64,000 nt of DNA from an uncultured Cryomorphaceae bacterium. GTDB lineage: Bacteria > Bacteroidota > Bacteroidia > Flavobacteriales > Schleiferiaceae. Location: contig CAJWZE010000002.1 in assembly GCA_913049845.1 (NCBI GenBank), positions 1 through 64,000 on the forward strand, written 5' to 3'. A program made the translations under genes and the position numbers. The notes beneath the pieces are model-generated. The model made no database searches. It was given only the letters and a program-made list of their open reading frames with translations, and was not told the DNA's origin. The stretch's first letter is position 1, and every line of letters starts with the position of its first letter. Of the stretch, positions 36,765-45,569 are shown in pieces.

Positions 36765-36772
36765 CAAATGTA
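36765..36772 (-). promoter_or_regulatory. Promoter -7 element of lap-pdxA
   Basis: TACATTTG on the minus strand matches TAnnTTTG, 18 bases before the lap ATG and between divergent lap and ribE. Confidence 0.55.
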
Positions 36773-36802
36773 CTATTTTAACCAACCATAAAGAAGTACT
36801 CC

Positions 36803-37399
36803 ATGTTTACTGGAATTATTGAAAATTTAGGCTCTGTAGCCAAGATAGAAAAGCACAAAACGAATCTCGAATTTTACATTGAATCGAGCCTTGCTGCTGA
36901 GTTGAAAATTGATCAAAGTGTGGCACATAATGGCATTTGTCTGACTGTGGTAGAGACATTTGGCGACCGTACCTACAGGGTTACAGCCATTGATGAGACT
37001 ATAGCTAAAACTAATATTGGAGATTTGAAAGAAGGCGATAAGGTCAATATTGAGCGGTGCATGACCATTGGTGCTCGCTTGGATGGACATATTGTTCAAG
37101 GCCATATAGATCAAATTGGCGTTTGTGAAGGAGTCAGAGAGCAAGACGGCTCATGGATTTACGAGTTCTCGTACAATCCTTCATTAGGTAATGTTACGGT
37201 AGAAAAGGGTTCAATCACTGTGAATGGCACTTCTTTAACTGTGGTAAATTCTATGGAAGGCGGATTTAGCGTAGCCATTATTCCATACACTTACGAAAAC
37301 ACGGTATTTCATTCCCTCAGTAAAGGAGATAGGGTTAACTTAGAGTTTGATGTCATCGGGAAATATGTTGCCCGAATGATGGAAGGTTACAAGAAATGA
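36803..37399 (+). CDS. ribE: Riboflavin synthase, alpha chain
   Basis: Dismutates 6,7-dimethyl-8-ribityllumazine to riboflavin. The 198-aa protein has the family start MFTGII and two lumazine-binding repeats (about 1-95 and 96-192), each with its conserved patch (VAHNGICLTV in the first, VNGTSLTVV in the second) and GHIVQGHID between them. It is divergent from lap. The decayed response regulator follows 13 bases after its stop. Confidence 0.95.
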   Translation: MFTGIIENLGSVAKIEKHKTNLEFYIESSLAAELKIDQSVAHNGICLTVVETFGDRTYRVTAIDETIAKTNIGDLKEGDKVNIERCMTIGARLDGHIVQGHIDQIGVCEGVREQDGSWIYEFSYNPSLGNVTVEKGSITVNGTSLTVVNSMEGGFSVAIIPYTYENTVFHSLSKGDRVNLEFDVIGKYVARMMEGYKK

Positions 37400-37412
37400 G
37401 AGGACTGGAAAA

Positions 37413-37707
37413 ATTGGTGAATTTGACGTCGTGTGTATTGCAGTTGATGGACTAGTTTCTTAATCTGAAAAGTTAGTTCCAGATGTCAAGGTAACGGGTT
37501 TTTGTGCACGCCAAACAGTTGTTGAGTGGTGCAAAGAGTCAAACCCGGACGGGTTTTTATGGATATGGAAATGCCAGGTGCTCTCGGCTTGGATGTTACC
37601 CATCAGATCAAAGTTTTTTTTGGCATATTTTGTTTGTTACTGCACATAGCCGTTGCAGTCTAGATATCTTTGATACCGTTGTGAATCTCGCGGTAAATGG
37701 AGCATAG
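37413..37707 (+). pseudogene. Decayed NarL-type response-regulator receiver domain
   Basis: Receiver-domain blocks occur in order but in three frames. Frame one has IGEFDVVCIAVDG, a stop, then ARQTVVEWCKESNPDG. The second frame has MDMEMPGALGLDVTHQIK, which holds the phosphoacceptor Asp. The third has LFVTAHS and FDTVVNLAVNGA, the usual beta-4 to alpha-4 segment. The frame changes fall at T-runs (about 37553-37558 and 37614-37621). There is no start codon in frame and no LuxR helix-turn-helix follows, so it is a truncated remnant. Sequencing error in homopolymers could explain the shifts but not the in-frame stop and missing half. I see no gene in the remaining bases to 37739. Confidence 0.7.
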
Positions 37708-37739
37708 TGGAACCTTAAATTATCTTATCGGAAATCGAT

Positions 37740-38696
37740 TTAGAGTAGCGTAAACCTGCGCACATCCATATTCCCACCACAGAGTATAATTCCCGTTTTT
37801 CCATTTGTTTCCTCGCGCATTGCGGCAGCCACTCCTGTCCCTGCCGATGGCTCAATCAACTGCTTAATTGTTTCTAAACAGGTGTGCCAACCCTCTTGAA
37901 TTTCATCTTCGGTTAGCAATGTGATGCGCTCCACGTGTTTGTGTATGATTGGAAAGTTTTTGTGGCCTAATGATGTTTTCAGGCCGTCAGCTATAGTATT
38001 GGTAGATTTTGCCGGTATCCATTTTCCTGAGGTGAAGCTTTTAAAAGCATCGTCGGCAATGGAGGGCTCACATCCAATAACCTTCGCCTTTCCGAAATAG
38101 CTATTGGCCAATGCAGCTCCAGCGAGTAATCCACCTCCACCCACTGGTACGAAAATCTGACTGAGGTCCGGGTGTTCCTGCAATAATTCATAGGTTGCCG
38201 TCGCTTGGCCAGCGATGATATCGTAGTTGTCATAAGGGTGGATTAATAATGCCCCGGTGTCCTGTCGAACTTGTTCAGCAGTAGTTTCTCTAGCTTCAAG
38301 GGTAGATTCGCAAAAAGTTACAATACCGCCATAATACTTTACTGATGCTATTTTCGCTTTTGGCGCATTTGAGGGCATAATCACATAGGCTTTTGCGCCA
38401 ATCTGTGCAGCCGCCCAGCTCAAGGCCGCTCCATGGTTTCCTGAGCTGTGAGTAAGTAGGCCATTTTTAAGGGCTTCTTCTCTGTGCACGAGTACCGTAT
38501 TCATCGCACCCCTTGCTTTAAAAGCACCAGTCATCTGAAGATGCTCGCATTTTAAATAGAAATCTCCACCAGCGAGATTATTGAACATTGGAGATTTAAG
38601 AACGGGAGTTCTTGAAATATATGGCGCAATACGTATTGCAGCACTTTTAATATCTGCTGCTGACGGAATAGCGGTATGTGAAGTGACAGTGCTCAT
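37740..38696 (-). CDS. Threonine/serine dehydratase family PLP enzyme
   Basis: Fold-type II PLP enzyme of 318 aa. The PLP Lys lies in GAFKARGA (near residue 61), the SSGNHG loop binds substrate, and GGGGLLAG binds the cofactor phosphate. It lacks the C-terminal ACT-like regulatory domain of biosynthetic IlvA, so it is of the catabolic TdcB or serine-racemase type; the sequence does not separate these. Its start overlaps the stop of the nuclease gene by 4 bases (ATGA), so the two are coupled. Confidence 0.87.
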   Translation of the reverse strand: MSTVTSHTAIPSAADIKSAAIRIAPYISRTPVLKSPMFNNLAGGDFYLKCEHLQMTGAFKARGAMNTVLVHREEALKNGLLTHSSGNHGAALSWAAAQIGAKAYVIMPSNAPKAKIASVKYYGGIVTFCESTLEARETTAEQVRQDTGALLIHPYDNYDIIAGQATATYELLQEHPDLSQIFVPVGGGGLLAGAALANSYFGKAKVIGCEPSIADDAFKSFTSGKWIPAKSTNTIADGLKTSLGHKNFPIIHKHVERITLLTEDEIQEGWHTCLETIKQLIEPSAGTGVAAAMREETNGKTGIILCGGNMDVRRFTLL

Positions 38697-41497
38697 GAGA
38701 AATAATCTTTTGGAGGAGGTTCTACAAACGGTTCGTCCGAAGAGAGCTGAGCGACTAGGAATTCCATCAATTGGTGTTCAAATTCAATAAGGTCTCGTTC
38801 TCCCAAAAATTCTCCTTCAAAGGCTCCACCGCGGAGCAAACACTCTGGCTGTGGACTTTGCATTTTATACATTCCTATGCGCCAAGGTAGCGGGGAAGTA
38901 TCAATTCCACTCTTCCAAATTAGCCATGCGTATAATAGGCATTGAAGCGCCTTTGGTTTTTTTCCGTCCCAGAGATCCTCCCAATTTGTCAAACTGAGTT
39001 CAGAAGGTTTCATCCGCCCTGTTTTGTAATCCCAAACGGTCAGTCTACCGCTGTTAATTTCTATGCGGTCTATCTTACCCACAAATTTTAACGGGAGATC
39101 TAAATAAGGATGTTTTATTTCTAACTCCAATTTCGTTTCTACACCTCTCAATACGGTTTTCCCTGCTTTTGCACGAAGGAGTTCGTAGCTCAGGAATTGA
39201 TGGAGCATTTTTTTACATACTTCTATGGTAACCAAATTTCGTCCTTGGTATAGTGCAGATTCAGAATAGCCTTCTTTGACCAAGCACTCAATTCCCAACT
39301 CTAAGGCTTTATTGGTCCATTTCTCGACATCGAATTCGGGCAATGGTTTTCCTACTAGTGGCGTATAAAGTTCTTCGAGACCATAGTGGATGAGATTACC
39401 CATGACCAGGGCAGACATACTTTCTTCCACTTCGTCCTGTTCTCGTACTCGAACCAGTCGCTTTTGGTAAAAATAATGAGGACGTCCAGCGATTTCGTTA
39501 AGACTTGTAGCACTCATCCCTCGCTTCATCCAAGCTTTGATGGCTTCTTTAACTGCAGTTGTGCGCTCTGCGTAAAAGCGATCTTCGATAGAAGACGGGT
39601 GTATAGGCCCGTTATTGAAAGCGCGTGGATGTATGGTACAGGCACCTTTTTGAAGTTCCTGCTCTAGCTGCATAATGTAACGCGAAGGTGCACCGCCGCC
39701 CATAGAATCACTATTTGTGTTGTAGACTAATACAGCTTTGGAGCAACGTTGCAATATTCGATAAAAGTGATAGGCAAAGATGGCGTCTTTTTGTTCGTAG
39801 GTTGGAAGGTTATAGGTCTGCTTTATGTCATAAGGCAGTAGAGATTTGAACGAGGGCCCTGCTGGTAAAATCCCCTCATTGACCCCAGCCATAATTATGT
39901 GGCTAAAGTCAAGGGTACGAGATTCCAAGATTCCCATAATTTGTAATCCTTCTAGCGGCTCACCAACAAAGTCAATAGTCCCGCTTCGAAGTTGTTGTTT
40001 TACCAGCTTTAACAGAGAAAGGGTATCGACCTCGGTGCTCCCGAGCGTTCGTTCAAGCTGTTCAAGCAAGGTGTGGATTTTGTAACTCGTATTAATGACT
40101 ATGGTATCTTCTTGCTCTTTGGCAGCAACATACACGAGCCATTTCTTAATTGGAATTAGGATATCTGTGCCTTCTGTAGGCTTAAGAAGATCGTGGTATC
40201 CTTTTGGCCCTTTGGCCAATTCTCTGGTCCACTCTTTTGAACCGGTAAAAACCCTGTTTCCCTTAATGATGCTTTGGTTCCATTCCCTCGGCCCTCGTTC
40301 TGCACCGCCTAGGTAGAAGTATTGATTAAAGAGGGGGTCGCTAAACAATGCGCTAAGGCTCCTATGATAATAGGTCCAATTCTTCCTTGACTTTTTATTC
40401 TTTAAAGCATATTCAACCGCTCCAACCCATAACCTTACGGTCGCGGCGACCTTAGTTTGATCTAAGGGATAGCCCATGGTTATGTTAACTTTCTCATACG
40501 ATTTTGGCAATATGCTCAATACGGGATTTAAAAGTGTTTCGTCGGCAAGAATTACCGCAATATTTTGTGCGGCAACGCCTTCGCGGGCCCAGCGTTCCAA
40601 AGTGGCAGCTACACTTTTTGCCTGACCTGAATATTTGGAAGCCCCTACGGGGGTAATTTCTTTAGGTACGGTTAGAAAATCACTTGAACGGTTTTTTGTA
40701 GTGGGTATGTCGTTGCCAAATATTTTTTGACGCTGCTTATGCGCACGTAAAAAGAGCCCCGCTTCGTGCTCGTTCATATTCACATAATGTGGGTCAAGGT
40801 CCCACATAATTGTGGTATCCCAGTGGTTTTTTAGCCGGCCAATAATGTCCAATTCCGCCGTGTTCAAAGCATTAAGACCAGCAACCAAGATTCTTTTCAC
40901 CCCATTTCGATTGAGATAACTATCAATAAGTTCAAGATTTTCGCTGAGGTACCTCGATGCCAAGCCAATATGTGCTTCGCCACGCGCTAACAAGGAATTT
41001 TTGAAACGTTCGTACGTGTTTGGAAGCAATGCAACAAAGTCAGAATACTTTTCCATTAGAGCCGTTTCGTTTTCAGGACTGAGGTCCCATTCTGCCAACT
41101 TTTGGACATTGTACAAATCGCCAAGTATATGTCTAGGATCAAGCTTGTAGCGATCTATCTCTTCAAAATCTGATAATAGCGTTTGTCCCCATGAAAGGAA
41201 GCTCCCCAATGATTCGGGTTCACGGTCCGGATAGGCCTCATACCGTGCCTTATTGTAGCACTGATGCAGTTCGATGAGTAAAACGAGTGGCTCGACAACA
41301 AGCAAATTCCCGGCATTCGAGATAAATCCATCGATTTTTGTAAACAATGGTAGTAAAGCGGGTCCTTCTAGGTGAGACTTAAGTGCTTCACGTAAAAAGA
41401 TTTCTGCACGTTGGTTGGGGAGCACGACCATCTGCTGGTGCAGCGGTAGAGATGATGAAATCAACTTTTGCGCGATTTGCGCGATGAATGTGGACAT
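38693..41497 (-). CDS. PD-(D/E)XK nuclease family protein, AddB-like
   Basis: The protein is 934 aa. The N-terminal two-thirds resembles an inactivated helicase (no Walker A motif seen), with FAYHFYRILQR and VYNTNSDSMGGG typical of Bacteroidota AddB-like proteins. The C-terminal RecB-type nuclease domain (about 660-934) has KIDRIEINSGRLTVWDYKTG, with the catalytic Asp and Lys. Such proteins act with an AddA helicase-nuclease in double-strand-break repair; no addA is in this window. It starts 3 bases after nadD and overlaps the dehydratase gene. Confidence 0.85.
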   Translation of the reverse strand: MSTFIAQIAQKLISSSLPLHQQMVVLPNQRAEIFLREALKSHLEGPALLPLFTKIDGFISNAGNLLVVEPLVLLIELHQCYNKARYEAYPDREPESLGSFLSWGQTLLSDFEEIDRYKLDPRHILGDLYNVQKLAEWDLSPENETALMEKYSDFVALLPNTYERFKNSLLARGEAHIGLASRYLSENLELIDSYLNRNGVKRILVAGLNALNTAELDIIGRLKNHWDTTIMWDLDPHYVNMNEHEAGLFLRAHKQRQKIFGNDIPTTKNRSSDFLTVPKEITPVGASKYSGQAKSVAATLERWAREGVAAQNIAVILADETLLNPVLSILPKSYEKVNITMGYPLDQTKVAATVRLWVGAVEYALKNKKSRKNWTYYHRSLSALFSDPLFNQYFYLGGAERGPREWNQSIIKGNRVFTGSKEWTRELAKGPKGYHDLLKPTEGTDILIPIKKWLVYVAAKEQEDTIVINTSYKIHTLLEQLERTLGSTEVDTLSLLKLVKQQLRSGTIDFVGEPLEGLQIMGILESRTLDFSHIIMAGVNEGILPAGPSFKSLLPYDIKQTYNLPTYEQKDAIFAYHFYRILQRCSKAVLVYNTNSDSMGGGAPSRYIMQLEQELQKGACTIHPRAFNNGPIHPSSIEDRFYAERTTAVKEAIKAWMKRGMSATSLNEIAGRPHYFYQKRLVRVREQDEVEESMSALVMGNLIHYGLEELYTPLVGKPLPEFDVEKWTNKALELGIECLVKEGYSESALYQGRNLVTIEVCKKMLHQFLSYELLRAKAGKTVLRGVETKLELEIKHPYLDLPLKFVGKIDRIEINSGRLTVWDYKTGRMKPSELSLTNWEDLWDGKKPKALQCLLYAWLIWKSGIDTSPLPWRIGMYKMQSPQPECLLRGGAFEGEFLGERDLIEFEHQLMEFLVAQLSSDEPFVEPPPKDYFS

Positions 41498-41500
41498 GGA

Positions 41501-42094
41501 TTACTGGAACAGGTTGCTCCCCTCAATGTAATCAAAAACTGCCTTTGGAAGAAGGTTTCTTAAGCCTTTTCCTTCCGCAAAACTGCGGCGAATAAGCGAT
41601 GCACTTATTTCCATTTTTGGTGCATTTACCAATCTGAGATTTGGGAAGCGTTCTTGCCAATGCTTTTCGGCTGCTAATTCGTCAGGGAGCGGGTGTCGCG
41701 GGTAGACGAGTATTTCATGGTTTTCCATTATACTCTCATAGTTGCGCCATTTGTGGAAGGACTTGAGATTGTCCTCACCCATGATAATACTAAAGTGATA
41801 ATCCTCGTATTTCTCTCGGAGGTGAGTAAGTGTTTGTGAGGTATAATTTGGTTGGGGCAAACCGAATTCGATATCACTGGCCCTTAATCCTTTTAGGTCT
41901 TCTATTGCCAAATGAACTAAATGCAATCGCTCACGATCGGGCAGTAGATTGTTCTTCTTTTTAAAAGGATTGTGCGGAGTAACTACCAGCCACACTTCGT
42001 CCAGGTTACCGTATTTCTGAAAATATTCAGCCAATGCAAGGTGCCCAATATGTATGGGATTGAAGGTACCGAAAAACAGACCTACCTTCTTCAT
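41501..42094 (-). CDS. nadD: Nicotinate-nucleotide adenylyltransferase
   Basis: Adenylates nicotinate mononucleotide in NAD synthesis. The 197-aa protein has the nucleotidyltransferase motif GTFNPIHIGHLALAE (residues 9-23) and the C-terminal motif ISASLIRR in place of ISSTxIR. Its start overlaps the gmk stop (TAATG). The gmk-nadD pair is a common Bacteroidota arrangement. Confidence 0.94.
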   Translation of the reverse strand: MKKVGLFFGTFNPIHIGHLALAEYFQKYGNLDEVWLVVTPHNPFKKKNNLLPDRERLHLVHLAIEDLKGLRASDIEFGLPQPNYTSQTLTHLREKYEDYHFSIIMGEDNLKSFHKWRNYESIMENHEILVYPRHPLPDELAAEKHWQERFPNLRLVNAPKMEISASLIRRSFAEGKGLRNLLPKAVFDYIEGSNLFQ

Positions 42095-42669
42095 TACTTT
42101 GCTAAAAAGGCCTTTAAAATAGCTAATGCCTCCGCTTTAGCAGTATCTAGATCGTCATTAACCACCACCTTATCAAACTCTGGTGCACGAGCCATCTCAA
42201 TGGTCACCTTTGCCAAACGTTGCTGAATTTTTTCTTCGCTATCAGTAGCTCTGCTTCTAAGGCGCTGCTCCAAAACTGCGATGGATGGGGCCTGCACGAA
42301 CAGAGCCAAAGCAAGTTCGCCAAATTGCTTTTTAAGGTTCAACGCGCCCATTACGTCAATATCAAAAACAACGACTTTTCCCTTTGACCAGATCCGATTG
42401 ACCTCAGAACAAAGGCTGCCGTAGTAGGTGCCGTTATACACCTCTTCCCATTCCAAAAGTTCGTTTTGAGCCACTCGATCTTGAAACTCTTCGCTGCTAA
42501 GGAAGTAATAATCTTTTCCGTGCTCCTCTTGTCCGCGAGGTGCGCGTGATGTTGCTGAAATGCTAAAACAGAGCTGAGGAAATTGCGGCAGCAGATATTT
42601 CACCAAGGTCGATTTTCCTGCGCCAGAGGGTGCAGTGAAGATGACCAATTTTCCGTTTTTTTTATTCAT
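42094..42669 (-). CDS. gmk: Guanylate kinase
   Basis: Phosphorylates GMP to GDP. The 191-aa protein has the P-loop APSGAGKST (about 12-20), the GMP-binding SATSRAPRGQE and the lid region typical of the family. The ATG before NKKNGK was chosen; the -7 element lies 22 bases upstream, and longer in-frame extensions run past the promoter. Heads the gmk-nadD-nuclease-dehydratase run. Confidence 0.95.
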   Translation of the reverse strand: MNKKNGKLVIFTAPSGAGKSTLVKYLLPQFPQLCFSISATSRAPRGQEEHGKDYYFLSSEEFQDRVAQNELLEWEEVYNGTYYGSLCSEVNRIWSKGKVVVFDIDVMGALNLKKQFGELALALFVQAPSIAVLEQRLRSRATDSEEKIQQRLAKVTIEMARAPEFDKVVVNDDLDTAKAEALAILKAFLAK

Positions 42670-42691
42670 TAATCTTTCAACATTTATATGG

Positions 42692-42699
42692 CAAAGGTA
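42692..42699 (-). promoter_or_regulatory. Promoter -7 element of gmk
   Basis: TACCTTTG on the minus strand matches TAnnTTTG, upstream of the gmk ATG. Confidence 0.55.
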
Positions 42700-42749
42700 G
42701 TGGAGATGAAGGAATTGGCTTTGGTAAAAAGTAGACTTATATTGCCATC

Positions 42750-44363
42750 GTGATAAAGAAAGTACTACTCGCACTGTTTTGCCTTTGTTTAGCTGGCCCT
42801 TTGAGCGCACAATGCTCCTTAGCCTTGGCGTCAGATTCCTTGGAAGCGTGCACGGGAGACACTATCTTCCTTTCTGCGTCAGGGTCTAATTCTTACCAAT
42901 GGTCCCACGATGCATCACTTAACTGCGACACCTGTGCTTCACCCTACATTATTTTAACAGACACCTCTGAATATGTCGTTGTCCAAGGAAGCAGTCAGGT
43001 GACTCAAATGGCAACGAACGGGAACTTCTCCTCTGGAAATTCGGGTTTTTTGACCAACTATATTTACAACGCGACATCAATTTGGAATGCCGGAACTTAT
43101 TCAGTTGGTCCTAATCCGAATTCAGTACACCCAAATTTTGGTTCTTGGGGCGACCATACGACGGGTACGGGAAACTACATGCTAGTCAATGGCGCTACCG
43201 GAACAAATAAAATCCTTTGGCGTCAGACAAGGACGTTTCCCCCTGGTGTGCAGGTGACCATGCAATGGTGGGCACTCTCTTTTGCCTCACCTGCGGGGCA
43301 ATTGCAATTAAAACTATCTGGTACAAACGCGGGTGCGGTAGCATATACACCATCAACTACTGGAGCATGGCAACAAACTACGAGAACCTTTACTGCACCA
43401 GCATCTGGAACAGCTATTTTGAATTTGATTACGTTGGCAGGTCCAAATTCAGGGAACGATTTTGGTATTGATGACATCTCCTTCACTTACGAATGTCAAG
43501 CCTACGATACGGTTTGGATTTTTTCGAAAAGAGAAGCGCAGATTCTCTTAGATTCCACCAGTATTTTTGGATGTGATAGTGTGTGTTTTGAGATAGAGAA
43601 TGGGCTCGATACAAACGGGCTTTTAAACTATCAATGGGTTCTCAGTGATGGAACCGTGGATACGTCAAAAACATTTTCACATTGCCTGTCCGATTCCGGT
43701 CATTACTCTGGCTTTCTTGTAACCACTTCAGATGAAGGGTGTTCCGATAGTGTTGCCTTACCACCCATCCGTGTTGGACATACACGTCAGTTAGATTCTT
43801 TAGTCATAGCGAACGATGGTAGCATTTTTTCTGGAGCGATACAGGTGCTAAACTCAAAGGAGATAATTGGATTAGGCGCGCATTTCGAAGCCGTTCCTTC
43901 GCTCGGGTTAGACTCTGTGTTCATTTCTGCTGGCAGCCAAAGCTGGAGCGATGGAATCATTACTGGTAACCAACTCGCAACGGGATGGAGTCCTGTCGTT
44001 CTGGACCCTGGTCCTCAGACTGTCTGTGCCTTCCTCTTCACGGCAGAAGGATGTGTCGATTCTGTCTGCAGGCAAATTGCCTTTTTCCCAACCGTCGAAG
44101 TGCCCAACGTCTTCACGCCAAACAGAGATGGGGTGAACGATGAGCTCGTACTACAAACCACTAGCACTGATCAAATAAAGACCACTATTTATAGCCGCTG
44201 GGGGACCAAGGTCTTCGAAAGTTCTGTCCTTGGCAAGCACTGGGACGGCACCTTCGAAGGACGTGACGCAGCTCCTGGGGTATATTTCCTTACCGTCGAA
44301 GTTGCAAACCCGTATGCGCCATTGCCGATCTTGTCCAATGCCACGGTACACTTGCTTCGTTAA
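42750..44363 (+). CDS. T9SS-secreted surface protein with type-B sorting domain
   Basis: The protein is 537 aa with a GTG start and a signal peptide ending PLSAQ. An Ig/PKD-like segment (about 25-85), a jelly-roll-like domain (about 90-245, MQWWALSFASPAGQLQLKL and NDFGIDDISF), PKD-like strands (about 260-340) and a C-terminal gliding-motility-associated domain (about 448-537) follow. The last shows VPNVFTPNRDGVNDEL, YSRWGTKVFES and WDGTFEGRDAAPGVYFL and directs T9SS export and surface attachment. Cargo function is unknown. It sits, on the opposite strand, between yicC and gmk, which are neighbours in many Bacteroidota. Confidence 0.82.
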   Translation: MIKKVLLALFCLCLAGPLSAQCSLALASDSLEACTGDTIFLSASGSNSYQWSHDASLNCDTCASPYIILTDTSEYVVVQGSSQVTQMATNGNFSSGNSGFLTNYIYNATSIWNAGTYSVGPNPNSVHPNFGSWGDHTTGTGNYMLVNGATGTNKILWRQTRTFPPGVQVTMQWWALSFASPAGQLQLKLSGTNAGAVAYTPSTTGAWQQTTRTFTAPASGTAILNLITLAGPNSGNDFGIDDISFTYECQAYDTVWIFSKREAQILLDSTSIFGCDSVCFEIENGLDTNGLLNYQWVLSDGTVDTSKTFSHCLSDSGHYSGFLVTTSDEGCSDSVALPPIRVGHTRQLDSLVIANDGSIFSGAIQVLNSKEIIGLGAHFEAVPSLGLDSVFISAGSQSWSDGIITGNQLATGWSPVVLDPGPQTVCAFLFTAEGCVDSVCRQIAFFPTVEVPNVFTPNRDGVNDELVLQTTSTDQIKTTIYSRWGTKVFESSVLGKHWDGTFEGRDAAPGVYFLTVEVANPYAPLPILSNATVHLLR

Positions 44364-44675
44364 GGGCTAAAAAGAAATTCTTATTGCAAACGTAACAAGG
44401 GGCTTCCAAATATTCAGGTCAGGTTTGCGCTTTTGGTTAATGCGCTATGCTGTAGCAGCACAAAATGAGTAGAGAATCCATTATCGACTTTAGTCATTTC
44501 CAGTGCTTCGGATGCGGAAGAATGGCTGGCTTATTTAGCCCGTATCACTATATGTCATTTACGCTAAATTAACGGGAATTGGTCACAAATTTTATGTTAT
44601 TTCGCGCGTTTTCAGCGGTAAGAGTTTTACCCCTTGGGTAAGTTAAGGAGGGTACGTGAATAAGGATATTGTCGC
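44364..44675. other. 312-bp intergenic region, no convincing gene
   Basis: Lies between the convergent T9SS and yicC genes. It contains a short open frame (44465-44572, 35 codons, with a CFGCG motif) with no recognisable homology, and a short inverted repeat TTACCC-CTT-GGGTAA (44627-44641) near the yicC end. No strong terminator or RNA gene is seen. It may be decayed sequence. Confidence 0.45.
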
Positions 44676-45530
44676 TTAAAGCGTGTTACCTACCTGCTCC
44701 TTAATTTTCTCCAACTCATCCTTCATCTGAACAACGTGCTGTTGCATTGGCGCATAGTTGCTCTTTGAGCCGAGGGTATTTATTTCGCGTCCCATTTCTT
44801 GGGCAATAAAGCCTAATTTTTTACCGCTGTTTGATTCTTGCATGGTCTCACGGAAGTACTTCATGTGGTTGGCCAAGCGCACCTTTTCTTCATTGATATC
44901 TAGCTTTTCGATGTAGAAAATAACCTCTTGTTCATAGCGATTAGAATCGACTTCGACTCCTTCCAATACTTTCATTAATCGCTCGCGAACTAATCCTAAT
45001 CGGGCCTCCTCGTGCGGAGCAATCCCGGTTAAGCTCTTTTCAATAGAGACAAGGCGCTCCTCGTAATCTTTGGCGATGCTATCACCTTCCTGCTTGCGGA
45101 AACTTTTAAGCTTTTCCAAAGCCTCAATTATGAGACCCTGTAGATATGACCACTCCTTATTGGTGAGCTCAGACTTTGAACCGCCCATTACATCTGGCAT
45201 GCGCATTACCGTAGCAATGAGATCTCCGGATGAATCTGTTTCGCGACCAAGTACCTCTAGTTGTTCTAGGTAGGCTTTGGCGAGTTTCATGTTGATGCTC
45301 GTAGCACTTTCAATACCCGTTACTTCAACATATATATTGATATCCACCTTACCGCGTTTCACAGCAGCACCGATCATTTTACGGATGTCCAATTCTTTTT
45401 CGCGGAAGATAGGTGCGATGCGTGCATTAAGGTCTAGCCCTTTGCTGTTGAGACTGCGTATCTCAACAGTGATTTTCTTCCCTGAAGTTTGTCCGATGGC
45501 TTTACCGAAGCCGGTCATGCTTTGAATCAT
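44676..45530 (-). CDS. YicC/YloC-family endoribonuclease
   Basis: The protein is 284 aa, starting MIQSMTGFGKA, the family signature, with EIRSLNSKGLDLNARI after it and the conserved C-terminus MKYFRE to GKKLGFIAQEMGREINTLGSKSN. YicC proteins are reported endoribonucleases linked to RNA turnover. In many Bacteroidota yicC directly precedes gmk; here the T9SS gene lies between them. Confidence 0.92.
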   Translation of the reverse strand: MIQSMTGFGKAIGQTSGKKITVEIRSLNSKGLDLNARIAPIFREKELDIRKMIGAAVKRGKVDINIYVEVTGIESATSINMKLAKAYLEQLEVLGRETDSSGDLIATVMRMPDVMGGSKSELTNKEWSYLQGLIIEALEKLKSFRKQEGDSIAKDYEERLVSIEKSLTGIAPHEEARLGLVRERLMKVLEGVEVDSNRYEQEVIFYIEKLDINEEKVRLANHMKYFRETMQESNSGKKLGFIAQEMGREINTLGSKSNYAPMQQHVVQMKDELEKIKEQVGNTL

Positions 45531-45569
45531 GAATCACTGAATTTTGCTTAAAGGTAGCAAAACATAAGC

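Noticed and set aside
44465-44572. 35-codon plus-strand frame with CFGCG between the T9SS gene and yicC
   Set aside because: Too short and without recognisable homology or promoter; the CxxC-like motif alone is not enough.
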